Of a stretch of DNA of 64,000 nt, positions 11,401-23,891 are shown in pieces. Source of the DNA: Sindora glabra (lineage: Eukaryota; Streptophyta; Magnoliopsida; Fabales; Fabaceae); the NCBI GenBank assembly GCA_020226215.1, contig CM035234.1, positions 11,436,713 to 11,500,712 of the forward strand, written 5' to 3'. Below the pieces are notes generated by a model. It worked only from the letters and a program-made list of their open reading frames with translations. It did not search any database and was not told the origin of the DNA. The stretch's first letter is position 1. Every line of letters begins with the position of its first letter. A program made the position numbers and the translations under genes.

Positions 11401-13574
11401 TGTTTGGATGTAATGAGAAAAAACATGTAAAGAATACAAGCAGAAGAAAAAGAAACTAAACATAGCATATATACAGGTGATGGCTATAATATTCCTTAAA
11501 TTTCATGACTAAAACCATTAGTCCTTATTGTTACTTTTGTTATAATTATTCATCCCTCCTCTCATATATAACACTAAAATAAATGGTAAAAAGAGTACAA
11601 CTAAAAAGTAAGTACACATCTAACATTGTTAAAGCATTATTTATTTTAACATTTCAAATAAATGAAAGGATGAATAATTATAATAAAAGTAAAAATAATG
11701 AATCAATAATACTAGTTATAAAATTTTAGGAATACAATAATTATTACTTTCATAAATGAGGAATTAAATATTTTTATTACTAAACAAAGGTGGTAAGAAA
11801 ATATATAGGAAAATATTTTTTCATTTATTATTTAGATGCATAAAAAATAAAAATATTAATTTTTATATAATTTAATTAAAATTTAAAAAATAAAATAAAT
11901 AATATTAAATAACAAAATTGCTCCTATTACAAGTTAACAAAATTATTAAATAAGTTTCATAAAAGGATAATTTTGTAATTATAAAATTTTCTCCCTTTTT
12001 CTACACTTATTTGATGGAAAAATATTTTACTAATTTCCAATGCATTTTTTCAACCTTTTTATTTTTCCCATATTAAGTGTCCAATATTATTTAAATATTA
12101 AAAATATATTTTCAATCTTTTTTCCCATCTTTTCTTTCCATATTTTTTTATAGATCCAAACAAAGAAAAAAAAAGTAAAATTTGCTAACCTTCACATTCT
12201 CATGCAAAAGTTAGCAATCCCCATAATTAATAGGTGAAGTGTAAGTTTTATGTTTTAAAAAATTAAAAAAATCATATTTGAATACTTTTATTTTAAATTA
12301 ATACATTATCTCTTTTTAAAGATGATTTGTCCTCTTTGTTGGTCCAATACACATGGTTTAAATGTATTTAACCCAGAGTCATGAAATTTGAAAATGACAT
12401 AATAAAATTAAAATTAACCTTCATTCATTAGCTAAGAATAATAACATATGTAGTAAGATCTCCACCTTCTTTTCCAAACATTAGGCGTTCTAATAGCATA
12501 TTGACAAGGAAGTTATGAAAATAAATTCGGATATATGATTAAGTTTGTTGAGAATTTTCCAAATGTTAGGCTACACCATTCAATTATTTGACCAATTAAA
12601 CTAATGGTCAAACCAAAATGTATTATATATATGTATGTATATATTGCATATATTATAAGTACGATTATAAATATAATCTTAATATATGTTAGTTTTAATG
12701 TGAATGAATTTAAATTTATTGAATAATTATATAACAAAGTTGAATAGTTGAACAACTTATATTATTTTTGTTAAAATATTAATTATATAATATAAATTTA
12801 ATAAATAAAAAATTAAATAATTATTTATTATTGATAAAAATTCTTATATTATAATATATATCAAATTGGTATCTTTATAATTGATGTTTTAAAGCAAACT
12901 AGTAGTTAATTAACACTTCATTCTAAGTACTAAAATTCAAACCCCTTTGCATACAATTAAAAAAGAAAGTTTCTTAACCAATTTCCGATTCAACGATTCA
13001 AATGGGATGATTTAATTCATAACGATTTAGCTAACTGTTAAAGTGGGTTTGAGGTGCAAATCAAACTAGAACCAAGTCTAATTCTTGATTGAATCAATGG
13101 TTCGATTTTGTAATAAGATTTGAATAAATAAGTTTAGTGGTTATTTGGTTTGTCAAAGTAGTTTTAAAAATGTAACTTTAAAAAAAGAAAAAAAGAAATC
13201 CATGAATCGGTTGCAAAATTTTCCAATATTATAAGGAGTTATTTATCTACATCCTCTTTTAAGAAAAAGAACTTTGCCTTTTATAGATAAAATACAAAAT
13301 TATCTTTACTTAATTTATCAAATAACTACTTTCACATTTTATCATCACTATTTGATAACTATAATAAATATTTATTAGTGATTGAATTTTGATTATCAAA
13401 TATAAATATACCTATTCAACTATAATTATTAATTATGTAATAAATATAGTAAGTATTATATAGAATTATATAAACTAAAAATTAAATATTATATCATAAA
13501 CTATAAATATAAATTTAATTCTAGAAATTCAATTTAATTCTAAATATAATTACATTTATTATATATATATTATA
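11401..13574. other. AT-rich intergenic, no gene seen
   Basis: No supported gene. There is a partial dispersed-repeat end at 12180-12225 and a diverged transposon-like stretch at 12980-13130 (GATTCAA/TTCGATT motifs). Confidence 0.5.
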
Positions 13575-13794
13575 TGTAATATCCTTGGGATAATATTTAA
13601 ATTTTATTATTTTAAACAACTTGGAATGCATTTTATTATTATTATTGGAGAGTATGGTTAAATTATATTTATTTATGCTTAAGTGAGATAGGAATATTTA
13701 AATTTTGATTAAACAAATAATATTATGATTTTATTCAATGGAAGTGTTATCTAAATTTTAAGACTTTCATAAATTAAAAGTGAGGATTTTTAGA

Positions 13795-13856
<62 letters not shown>

Positions 13857-13868
13857 CAACAACAACAA
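13795..13868. repeat. Compound microsatellite (AAT)n(AAC)n
   Basis: About 19 AAT units run directly into about 6 AAC units, inside element A. The matching place in element B lacks it, so it expanded after the copies diverged. Confidence 0.95.
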
Positions 13869-16009
13869 TATATAAAAGTTAATTTTTGGTGGGAACTCTC
13901 ATAAATAAAGTTACAATTTATGAGATTATTTAGTTTATTTAGGTGTGTGAGGAATTATGATAAGTACATAAATAAAACTATGCAACTTTAAAATGGAAAT
14001 GAAAAGTCTAGAATTTTATGGAAATAAATAAAGGGATGGGATTTAATCATATATGAGTTTACAGCGCACCGCAATGCACCAGATAACAACCCGTGGCATT
14101 TCTATTTTCTTCTTTTCTCTCTCCTTTCCCCCACTTTTTCCCGATTCTCCCTCCCTCTCTCTTCTTCTCATTTCAGTTGCATTTTCTCTCTTTCTTCTTT
14201 CCCTTTCACCTCTCCTTTCTTTAAGGCATTGCTATCACTACTTCGAGCAAAGCTGTAGCCACCATGGTGGATAGTTTCTTGAAACACTGGTGAACATCTT
14301 TAATGAAGAGAGCTGTGCGAAGCCATCGTGGTGCATAAAGGAAGCCACTACTTCTTTTATCTCCAATGCAAGGGCATCACTTTGAGCTGCCACCATTGTG
14401 TTTCTCTTGCCACATAATAGCTTTTAGTGATTTCAACTTGGCGGTGTGAAAAAGCTAGGATCTGTAATTGATTCCAAATAGCCATGGTGAGAGGTTCTCG
14501 ATCATCCTTGTTGCTGGCTATCTGGCAAGAGTTTGCTGCCAACAAGCTACCAGTAGCCCTTATGGAGTGTTGTGAGTATTTCTATATCATAAAGTTTTAA
14601 TATTTATACTATTTTATTAGTTAATTTAAGAAATACCCATTTGGATATTTTGACAAATATAATTATATAGTTGAAAAATATGATCTTTATGTTATAAAAT
14701 GATAAAATAAGATGATTAAGATACATATAAAGCCTTATATGCAATCATTTTAAGAGAATTATGCCTGTTTTGAATAAAATCGATTTATGGCTATATGAAA
14801 ATATGATGAAAATATAAGAATAGAAGTTTTAATGATATAACTTGTTAAAACAAATAGATAGAGTAACTACAGTGTATTAGATTATAATACTCTGTAAGAT
14901 TCTGATTGCTTTAAGTAAAACTTATTTTTTGTATATTATAAATTTAAACAATATCTTGAAAAATGACATTGTCATGCTATAAAATGATGAAATAGTATGA
15001 TTTGGGACCTTTCTAGAAAACTATACTATATATTATGGAGTGGGATGCAGAGAATCTAAGTAGTGAGTAATATTAAATACTTAAGGATAGTTCTTGAATA
15101 TAAGCTTTTATGCTATGGAATGTTAATACAACCATATAAGGGCATTTTTAGAATAGTCTATTTAATATTTTGACAATTTAAGCTTACACTAAGAAAACCC
15201 TAAACATGTAAATGAGATGGGATAATCCTATTGGATTAGAGTTAAGAGTATTGGAAACTCAAGGTATAGTTTTATATGTTATGATTAAAGTATTTAGAAC
15301 TCGAAACTTTATTGATGATTTAGGGTGTTATTATAGTATTATTTGAAGTTAAAATTGTAATATTGGGAGAACTAAGAAACACCCACTCACTTATGATTTA
15401 TTGTTATAACTTGTAAGTAGGAAAAATAAAGGAAAGCTAATAATCTAGAACGATCACGTTTAAAAAGAATAAGAAATTATCTTATATTCATAAGTTATTA
15501 TTATAAATTGTAAAATAGGAAAGAATAGAAGATGAAAATGAGATATCTAGAGATCTTCAAGGCGAGTGGACACTATTAAGTAAGTATATATTCTATTCTA
15601 ATTTAATGTTTTAAATATTAAAGCATTTAAATGTCATAAGTTATGATTCTTCTTGTGAATGCTAAATATCATATTTGTTCATTGATGAATCTTAAATAAG
15701 GTAAGAGGAAAATTATAAAATATATAATGAAATCGATCATATAGTAATATATGAGAAATTAAAAGATGATACTTTTGATAATTTAGTAATTATCTATTGT
15801 AGAGAATGATAGGCTTTTATGGTATAGTGATGATGTTATTGACTATTGTTTAATAGTAATTTGAAATATGATGATAAATGAGATTTCTATTGCGACTAGA
15901 TTTATAATGTTACTTATTAATGCTTACTAAAATAGTAGATTATGAAAGTATATGATATTTAGTGAATATGGATTGATTCTTATGATCATATAAGAGAGGA
16001 TGGTGTACT

Positions 16010-16340
16010 AATATATATTGTATTGTATATTTTGATTTACCCCATGAGAATAAAATGATTACCTTGTGTCGATATTGCATTAAATCTTGTGATTTGTAGA
16101 TTTGAGCTCTAGTGTGCATATTATGATATGAAATATGCCATAAATAACATTTGAAATGAGAATTGTGATGGAGTGATATGTATTATGTTGTGTATTTTGA
16201 TTTGCCTCATAAGAATAGAATGATTGCTTGTGTCGTTATTGTATTGAATCTTGTGATTTGTAGAGTTGAGCTCTAGTGTGCATATTATAATGTGAAATAT
16301 ATCATGAGTGACATTTGAAATGAGGGTTATGATAGGGCGA
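16010..16340 (+). repeat. Tandem duplication, 164-bp unit x2, inside element A
   Basis: GAGCTCTAGTGTGCATATT occurs at 16104 and 16268, and GTATATTTTGATTTACC / GTGTATTTTGATTTGCC precede it with the same spacing. Element B has a single copy (about 17880-18050 inverted). Confidence 0.85.
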
Positions 16341-16899
16341 TAATGTGAAAACTGGATGAGAAATTCCCAGTGACAGCTTATGGAAGGTATAAGGCAGACC
16401 CTGAAAGGATAAGGATAAGTAACTTGTGAAAGTTATAAAGTTAACTCAGGACATAAAAGGTAGATGCATATGATATCATTATAAGTGATATGTAATTGTG
16501 ATGTGACATGAAAACTTGTTTGTGATTGAATATCTCTAATTAATGTGATAATGATGATGTGATTGTAATTGAGCCATTATAACTATTTATGCATGTAATA
16601 ATCACCTGGAATGGATGCATGTGATAAGAGGATGATACTAAATGCCAATGAATGGTTAAGATATTATGACTTGTAATAAGGATTATAAAGCCTAAGTTGT
16701 GTGCAGGTGAATACTCAATCTAATGATTGATTTTGTATATGAGTAGTGGGTTCCATTTTCATAATATCTCGAATGAGAAGAAAAGAGGTATCACATTGCT
16801 CTAAACTTAGGTTCTACATTCTTTTTTTTTAATATTTTATAGAAAACTCTATCGTTGTAATTAAGCCAACAAATAACCTTTTAATTGTGAGTATGAAAA

Positions 16900-19800
16900 T
16901 GTCATGACCTAAACTAGCATGGATCCTGATACTCAATTTGCACTAGCTTCACCACTATTTCCACTAGTTCTATCCAATAGAAATTCACCTATTTTCATGA
17001 GAACTCAAATCATACTATGAATTTTTGTAGAAAAACGGACAAAGTTTTCCCTGTATTTTGGACTTTTTCGAAGGCCACTCGCCCTAAATCATAAAACCTA
17101 TATATTTTCAGATACGACAGCATCAATAACCAACACAATATTACACAACCTCATTATAAATAATTATATATAAATAAACGATTCAACATATTAAATGTTA
17201 AATCCACCTATATCTTATATTCATATCCTAATTCTAATTCAAATCCTAATCCAACTGTTAACTAGGTTATCTTTGATTCTCCATGAATGCAACAAGGTTT
17301 AAGCATTTTTATCTTAACCTGAAAACATTAGAAAACAAATGAAATGAGTTACAAGAACTCAGTGAACATATATTTGCCACTTTTAAATCTCGTATCAATT
17401 ATATAAATTAATCAAAAGTTAATTAAATAATTAATTAAAGGAACAAATGCAATCCAAACTTTCTGAGTGTTCGAAATACATGGAATCAAGATTGGATTTG
17501 AGTATTCACATGCACATGGCTTAGACTTTATAATTCTTATCACGATTCATAATGTCTCAACCATTCATTAGTATACAAAATCATCATCGTATTACACATA
17601 CCTATTTTAGGTGGTTATCGTACTCATAAATGTTAGTAACGACTAATCACATCCAATCATCATAATTACATCAATCAAGGATGTTTAATCACAAACAAAT
17701 TTTTATGCTACATCATAATAGATATCAATCATAATAAAAAAATATATGCATTCACTTTTTGTCTCCTAAGTCAACGTTATACCCTCCACAAGCTGTCCAT
17801 CTTTATCCCTCTAAGGTTTGCCTTATACCCTCCATAAGCTGTCATCGAAAATTTCTCATCTGACTTTCACGTTATTGCCCCGCCACATTTCTTATTTCTA
17901 ATACCATTCATGGCATATTTCATATCATAACATGCACACTAGAGCTCAACTTTGCAATTCACAAGATTCAATGTAATATCAACACAAGGCAATCATTTTA
18001 TTCTTACAGAGCAAATCAAAATACACAACACAATATATATATTAGCACCATCATGCTCTTTTTTTTTGCATGGCCACAAGAATCCATATTCAGTCAGTAT
18101 TATACACTTTTAATATCTACCATTTTGGTAAGCATTAATAAGTAATAATATAAACTTAGTCACAATACGAATCTCACTTGTCATCATATTTCAAATTACT
18201 ATCAATCAGTAGTCAATAGCATTATCTCTATGCCATACAAGCCTGTCATTCTCTACAATATAATTACTAACTCGTTATAAGCATCATTTTCATAATTCTC
18301 ATACATCACTACACTATCGACTTCATATTATAAATCCTGATTGACCATCATATTTTTTTAAGATTCATAGATGAACAGAGATATGGCCTCCATCATTCAT
18401 AATAAGATTTATAATTTATGATAATTAAATATTTTAATATTAAAATATTAAAAATTAGAGTAAAATATATACTTACCTTGTGATGTCCGCTTACTTAAAA
18501 GATTCTCTAACCATTCATAGATTTTTACTTTCTTCCTATTCATTATTCATAATGGTGGATTATAAGCATAAAAGTATTACCCAAATATTACAACTCTATA
18601 ACCAAATCATGATATATTAACAAGCTAGAGTACAGATTATCAATTTGTTAGGCCTAAGTTAGAATCTTCCTAAACTAAGCATGAAACAGTTAAGATATTA
18701 AATTCTATGCCATACAATTACTCTAAAATTACTTAAATCTCGTTATCTCGGTATCCCAATAACTATTACCATGTATTCAAATTTATTCACATCATGAGCT
18801 TTCTAGAAATACCTGCATAGCCATGATTGAAAACATTATTATGCAATATTCTAAAATGATCTCCTCCATGTTACTTAATCATGGCTATGATGTAAGAATC
18901 ATAACTTTCTAACTTGTTATTGCTTCAATTATACATACATGGATTTCTAGCTCAATTCTAAATCATTTAAATTCATAAGAGGTAATATTTTAGGAATACC
19001 GCTAATATGATGATTTTCCAAATCTGTAGCATAAAATTACTTATTTATTTAATTATTTTTGCATGAATCATTATAATACTGGAACAAGTTATCTTATTTA
19101 CATTTTAATCATTCTATCTCACCCTTTTATGGCATAAAACTTTATATTCTGTATATATATCATCATATAAGTTAGAATACCTAAATGGGTTTTCTAGATC
19201 ACACATTTATTAGTATAAATATTAGAACTTTATGGTCTATGCATGTTCTAAAGGCATTATTCTAACACTTTATAGCATCGCATTCTATATTTCACGTCAT
19301 TTTTTAGTTTTTCAAAATATGGCTGAAAACATATTTCCCTGAGTTCAAATCTAGATTATCTAAAAATATTTAGATTAATATTATAGAAAGACTTCAACCA
19401 TACTATTTTTGCATCTTATAGAATAAAATTCATATTTTTCTAAGCTATTATCACATATCTTTACTTATATATATGGGTTTTGCCTAGATTAACTCAAAAT
19501 CTCAAGAATACAGAGGCATCAAAGTATAGATCCATTCACTTTTATTTTCAAGATAGCTTATTGGTGGCAAGGATACACCGAGACACCAATGGAACGAGAG
19601 AGAAAGACAGTAGCTTGTTAGTGATTCTTTCAGCTGCAACTCAACGACTCCTTATCTATGCTAACAATAAGAAGAATAAGGATGAAGGGGGAGTGCTCGA
19701 AAAAACTGTTGAAGGCTCACCAAAAAAAGCCTCCCACCTAACTCGCCTTTATTTTTTAGTTTGCCACGAGGAGAAACTAATGCTCATGGTATTTCTCAAG

Positions 19801-20188
19801 CTCCCCATAAGCTGTCAACCACCACTACTAGCTGTGATTAAGAAAGCTAAAAATAGCGCAGTGTGATTGGAGGGGAAATGAGTGTTAATGAGAGTAAGAG
19901 GAAGGAGGAGGAAGAAAGAGAAAGAAAAAGATATATGCTACAAAAATGAGAAAGAAAAGAGAGAAGAGAAAAGGAAAAAAATGTATAGGTAATTATCTAG
20001 TGCTTCTCACACTATGTGAGTTCATATATTTTTTTAAAATCTTGGCCATTCATTTCAAACTAAAGTTAATCTTAACCATACACTCATTTTCTAAGGCCCA
20101 TTTTCCTACAGATTCCTTTCCCATCTTATTAAAATTCTAGTAACATCCAAATAATATTTTCATTATATAAAATTATGTTAGTGTTACA
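16900..20188 (-). mobile_element. TG...CA element B, inverted copy nested in A
   Basis: On the minus strand it starts TGTAACACTAAC at 20188 and ends GGTCATGACA at 16900. Its minus-strand sequence follows element A for almost its full length. Examples are the ATATATGAACTCACATAG region at 20000-20040 against 14050-14090, GTGAATACTCAA at 17505 against 16713, and the final 500 bp against 20620-21157. No clear 5-bp target duplication remains (GAAAA against CAATT), so the exact ends are less certain than those of A. It is non-coding. An open frame at 19480-19866 lies in its transcribed-looking, purine/pyrimidine-rich part and has no recognisable product. Confidence 0.7.
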
Positions 20189-20469
20189 CAATTAAAAATC
20201 CAATTGTTCATACTTAATTATGTTTTAACTACTCTTACTGATATTAAATACTTCAAGGTATAAAATGCAACTTTAAACAATATTCTAAGGTATTATAGAA
20301 AATTTTTATAACAAATGACTCAATTCTTATTACAAATAAATTTATGAAAATTCCTTTCTATTATATTTCTTGAAACCACATCATTTCTTAGTGTCAAAAG
20401 AAACATAATGTATAGCATAGGAAAATCTATTCTCTTTTTTTAATTGATCTTGCAGATTGTTCTTGTTGT

Positions 20470-20541
20470 TCCTCAATAGCTCAGTGGTAGAGTGATTAAC
20501 TGTTAACTAACTAGTCATATGTTCAAATCCTATTTGAGGAG
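20470..20541 (+). pseudogene. trnN-GUU: tRNA-Asn(GUU) pseudogene of plastid type
   Basis: A 72-nt tRNA-shaped sequence. The acceptor stem TCCTCAA (20470-20476) pairs fully with TTGAGGA (20534-20540), followed by discriminator G. The D arm reads TAGCTCAGTGGTAGAGT (A-box-like). The anticodon loop is CTGTTAA with anticodon GTT, and the T arm contains GTTCAAATCC (B-box-like). Its length and text resemble plastid trnN-GUU. The anticodon stem (ATTAA against CTAAC) no longer pairs. Most differences from what I recall of the plastid gene are C-to-T or G-to-A, as expected for methylated, silent nuclear DNA. It lies inside element A. A tRNA-derived SINE head is a less likely alternative because the complete 3' acceptor half is present. 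Confidence 0.75.
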
Positions 20542-20851
20542 ATTTGATTCATTCTAAAACTCAAGAAGTGTAAATTGCATTTACTTTTATGTCAAATGCT
20601 TAATCAATATTTAAACTTTCAGTATATAATTAAATCGAGGTTTGGTAATGATAGATATATGCTCACTTAATTCTCGTAATTCATTCCTTTTGTTTTTCAA
20701 TGTTTTTAGGTTAAGGTGAAAGTATTTAAACTTTGTTGCATTCATGGAAAATAAAAAATAGCCTAGTTAAAGGATTCTAATAGTTGGATTTGGACTAGAG
20801 TATACATATAGAGATTTTGTTTATTCAACATCTAATGTGTTGAATCGCTTA

Positions 20852-20853
20852 TC

Positions 20854-20890
<37 letters not shown>
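20852..20890. repeat. TA microsatellite
   Basis: About 18 consecutive AT/TA units within the 3' part of element A. Confidence 0.95.
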
Positions 20891-20893
<3 letters not shown>

Positions 20894-21659
20894 GATTGTG
20901 TAGAATTGTGTATGATAGGAGTATGTGGTCATATTTGAGATTATACAGGTCTTGTGGTTTAGGGCGAATGGCTCTCGGAAAGGTCCAAGAAACAAGGAAA
21001 ATTTTATCCATTTTTCTACAAGAATTTATAATATAATTTGAGTTTCCTTAGAAATAAAAAGATTTTCATTAAGTAGAACTAGTGGAATTAATAATGAGGC
21101 TGATGGATATCGAGTATCGAAATTCACGCCAATCATAATCGGATTTAGGTCGTAACATTATATAATTTATATTACTTTATATAATATTTTATATTTTTTA
21201 ATATTTAATTATAAAAATAAAAATTATGTATTTATCATCTATTTTGTATAATTTAATAAAATTAATTATTTAATTAATATTTTTATTTTTTTTAATTATA
21301 TTTCTTTTTAATTATATCAAGATAATTTAAGATAAATAGACATGTATAAGTTATATTTATTTTTTATATAAAAATCTATGTTACTTTTTTTTAATGTAAA
21401 TTAAAAAATAAGAAATTACCATTTTAGAATAATTATAGTAGAAATAAAGATTATAAATATAATTAAAAATAGATAATTAAAGGTAATTAAAATTTATCAA
21501 TATTTTTTATTATTTATATTAAAATTTTAAATGATATATTAATTATTTTAATAATACTTTTTATGAAGTTCAAAGCCAAACCAAACCAAACAAAATACAA
21601 GCTTCTAATTTTTAAGAATTGTCAATTCTTTAATAAGATTAAACAACTTTAAACACTTT

Positions 21660-23891
21660 TGTCACACCTTTTTAAAAATTTAAAATATTTTATGCAAAAA
21701 TACATACACGAATATATATAATTATTATAACAAAAATTAAAATTAATTGGTAAAATGATAATTTGAAATTTTTTGGGGTCAAATATTATTAAGAATGAAA
21801 ATGTCAATGTGGAGGAGAATTAGGAACTTATTTATTAAATTACCTTTTTGGACTTTTATCCTTATATATTCTTTTAAATTAATCTATACCCCTATTTCTT
21901 TCCTTAAAACCCTAATCCTTCTTCCTCTTCTCTGACCTTTTCCTCCTTTCCTTCATCCATGGCAATAATCATTTGCTAATTTTCCTTATTTCTTCATATT
22001 CCATTCAAGTATGTAAGGTAATGAATTCTATTCCTCATTCTATAAAGGAACATTCTTCTCTTACTCTTTTTTTTTTTTTGATTTAGGATGATTATGACAT
22101 ATAAGTTCAAGAGAAGTTTTGAAATCTTAGCTCCGAATCATTAATTTTTGAATGAGTAGCAATTTATCTAAGTTTTAATTTAAATTTCCCATTTTGTCTA
22201 GAATTAATATTTATAGGATTCTTGATCAATAAGTTTAAATAAGGATATATGCTTTAATATTGGTGTTAAATTGATAGGTTTTATTGTTTAAAAGTAGTAG
22301 TAATGAGATTTGAAGGTATGATGATGATATAGTATGACAAATATGAGATTTAAAGGTGAAAAGTCATAGATAAATAGTATTTTTGAAGAAAATATGTGGT
22401 TCGCAAGGTAATAGTTAACTATAAAATTAACTATACACATTAGAACACTTTTTGAATCAGTATAATCGACTATGCAAGCCAAAATTACTCTTTAAACAGT
22501 CATATAGTCAACTATGAACATCTAAAGTTCCTATTAATGTAAAATGTTAGACCTTTCTAAAACAAGTATGTTATAATCTAAGTAAGAAATCAGTAGTATG
22601 CTTTTAGAAAAATAAAAACATGTATATTTTAATACTAAAACATCATATGACTTAGAAAGTTTATTACTTAATTTTATTCAAAAGGTGTAAGTTATGTAGA
22701 GTACTAAAGTTATTGTGCTTTATTTAACTAATTAATCATTATATGGTAAAAACATTGAGAGTCATTATTATCCATTAAATAATATTGAATAAATGACAGA
22801 TAGCCATACATAAAAGGATGGTAATGATGTGATGTGTATGCATACTTTGTGAATTTGATTTGATAAGGGTTATACTTAAATTATACCATAGGTATTTATT
22901 ATTTTTGCATTATGTTATATATGAATGTTGTGCTATAAGTTATAGAATTGAAATACTAATGAAGTGCTTGTTATCCTGATATATTATTTTATGAATAAGG
23001 TCTCATGATGTTAAAGGAAATAATATTCTTATTATGGCTATTTGCACCATATCCATGTACTCTTTTATAAGAAGATAAAACTAATCCTGAAGGGATAAGG
23101 TTAGAATTATGAAGGATAAAGCTTAAGAAAGCTACAAGAAGATTTATATGATTTTCTTTTTATGATTTTCATTAAATGATATTATTACAATGTTATAATT
23201 GAAATATGATATTATGAACATATGAGTAATTGTCTAATAATTGAAATATGATATTATGAACATATGAGTAATTATCTAATAATGAAGCTTCCTATTTATG
23301 GATGGAGTTAATGTTAACCAAAAGAAAAAGTAATAAATAAATGAACAATGTATGCTTGACTGCAACCAATTTAGTGTGGGTTTACTTTTATTCTCATAGT
23401 AGATAGGTCGAGGACATTATCTCTTCCTCCCTAATAAAGGCATGAAAGCATGATTATTTAGTGAAATAGATATTGGTCATTTCTTATCTATTATGCATAT
23501 GTAGTTAAGAATTAGATGTTGAGGTACATTTTAATTCTTAATTATTTTCAAAATTTTAGTCACTAAGTTTTAATGAAACTCACATTCATCATTTTCTTTT
23601 CTTTTCTTTAGGGATCTTCTACCTTTAAGTACCCATCCACTATCAAATGGTTTGAAAATAGACTTACTTAGGAATTTTGGCACCAAGACAAGTTTTGAGG
23701 ACAGTTGGAATAGTCTTCAGGTTGGTTATCATCAACACTTCATAACTAATTTTGAAAATCATATATTCTTCGAAATGAAAGCATGTTTGCATATAAAACA
23801 TTGCATTAGACGTGATCTAGGAAAGATTGGTAGGTTGTTGTTTAAAATGACTCCTTTTATCAATCATATGCCTTAAGATGAGTTGTGACCA
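21660..23891 (+). mobile_element. LTR-like sequence (probable solo LTR)
   Basis: Possible ends are TGTCACACC at 21660 and GTTGTGACCA ending at 23891, without a convincing target duplication. The internal layout resembles element C and the inverted D: a CT-rich ACCCTAATCCTTCTTCC leader-like patch at 21905-21960, GTTAACTATA/ATAGTCAACTATG motifs at 22405-22515, and a GAAGGGATAAGG block at 23088. Non-coding. The short open frame at 23652-23876 has no recognisable product. Confidence 0.45.
23195..23278 (+). repeat. Tandem duplication, 42-bp unit x2
   Basis: The AATTGAAATATGATATTATG block and its continuation recur 42 bp downstream with a single visible difference (TTGTC against TTATC). Confidence 0.95.

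Larger units (their letters stand above)
13575..21157 (+). mobile_element. TG...CA element A (solo-LTR or non-coding LTR type), split by element B
   Basis: Begins TGTAATATCC at 13575 and ends GGTCGTAACA at 21157. It is flanked by TTATA on both sides (13570-13574 and 21158-21162), which fits a 5-bp target duplication, though TTATA is common in such AT-rich DNA. It is interrupted at 16899/16900 by inverted element B and resumes at 20189. The last 500 bp (20620-21157) match the last 500 bp of B. Without B it is about 4.3 kb with no coding capacity and no visible internal LTR pair. A solo LTR from a long-LTR family is the simplest reading; a non-coding LARD-like element is the alternative. Relative to B it carries an AAT/AAC microsatellite, a 164-bp internal duplication and about 500 extra bp that include a tRNA pseudogene. 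Confidence 0.72.

Noticed and set aside
19480..19866. 128-codon open frame
   Set aside because: Inside inverted element B. The matching part of element A is not open and no domain is visible.
16879..20197. TTTTAATTGTG / CACAATTAAAA inverted 11-mers just outside element B, as transposon ends
   Set aside because: Short AT-rich match outside the TG...CA ends, likely chance. B ends agree better with the A family.
23195..23278. Direct repeats as a possible CRISPR-like array
   Set aside because: Only two units without spacers, in a plant nuclear context. It is a simple tandem duplication.
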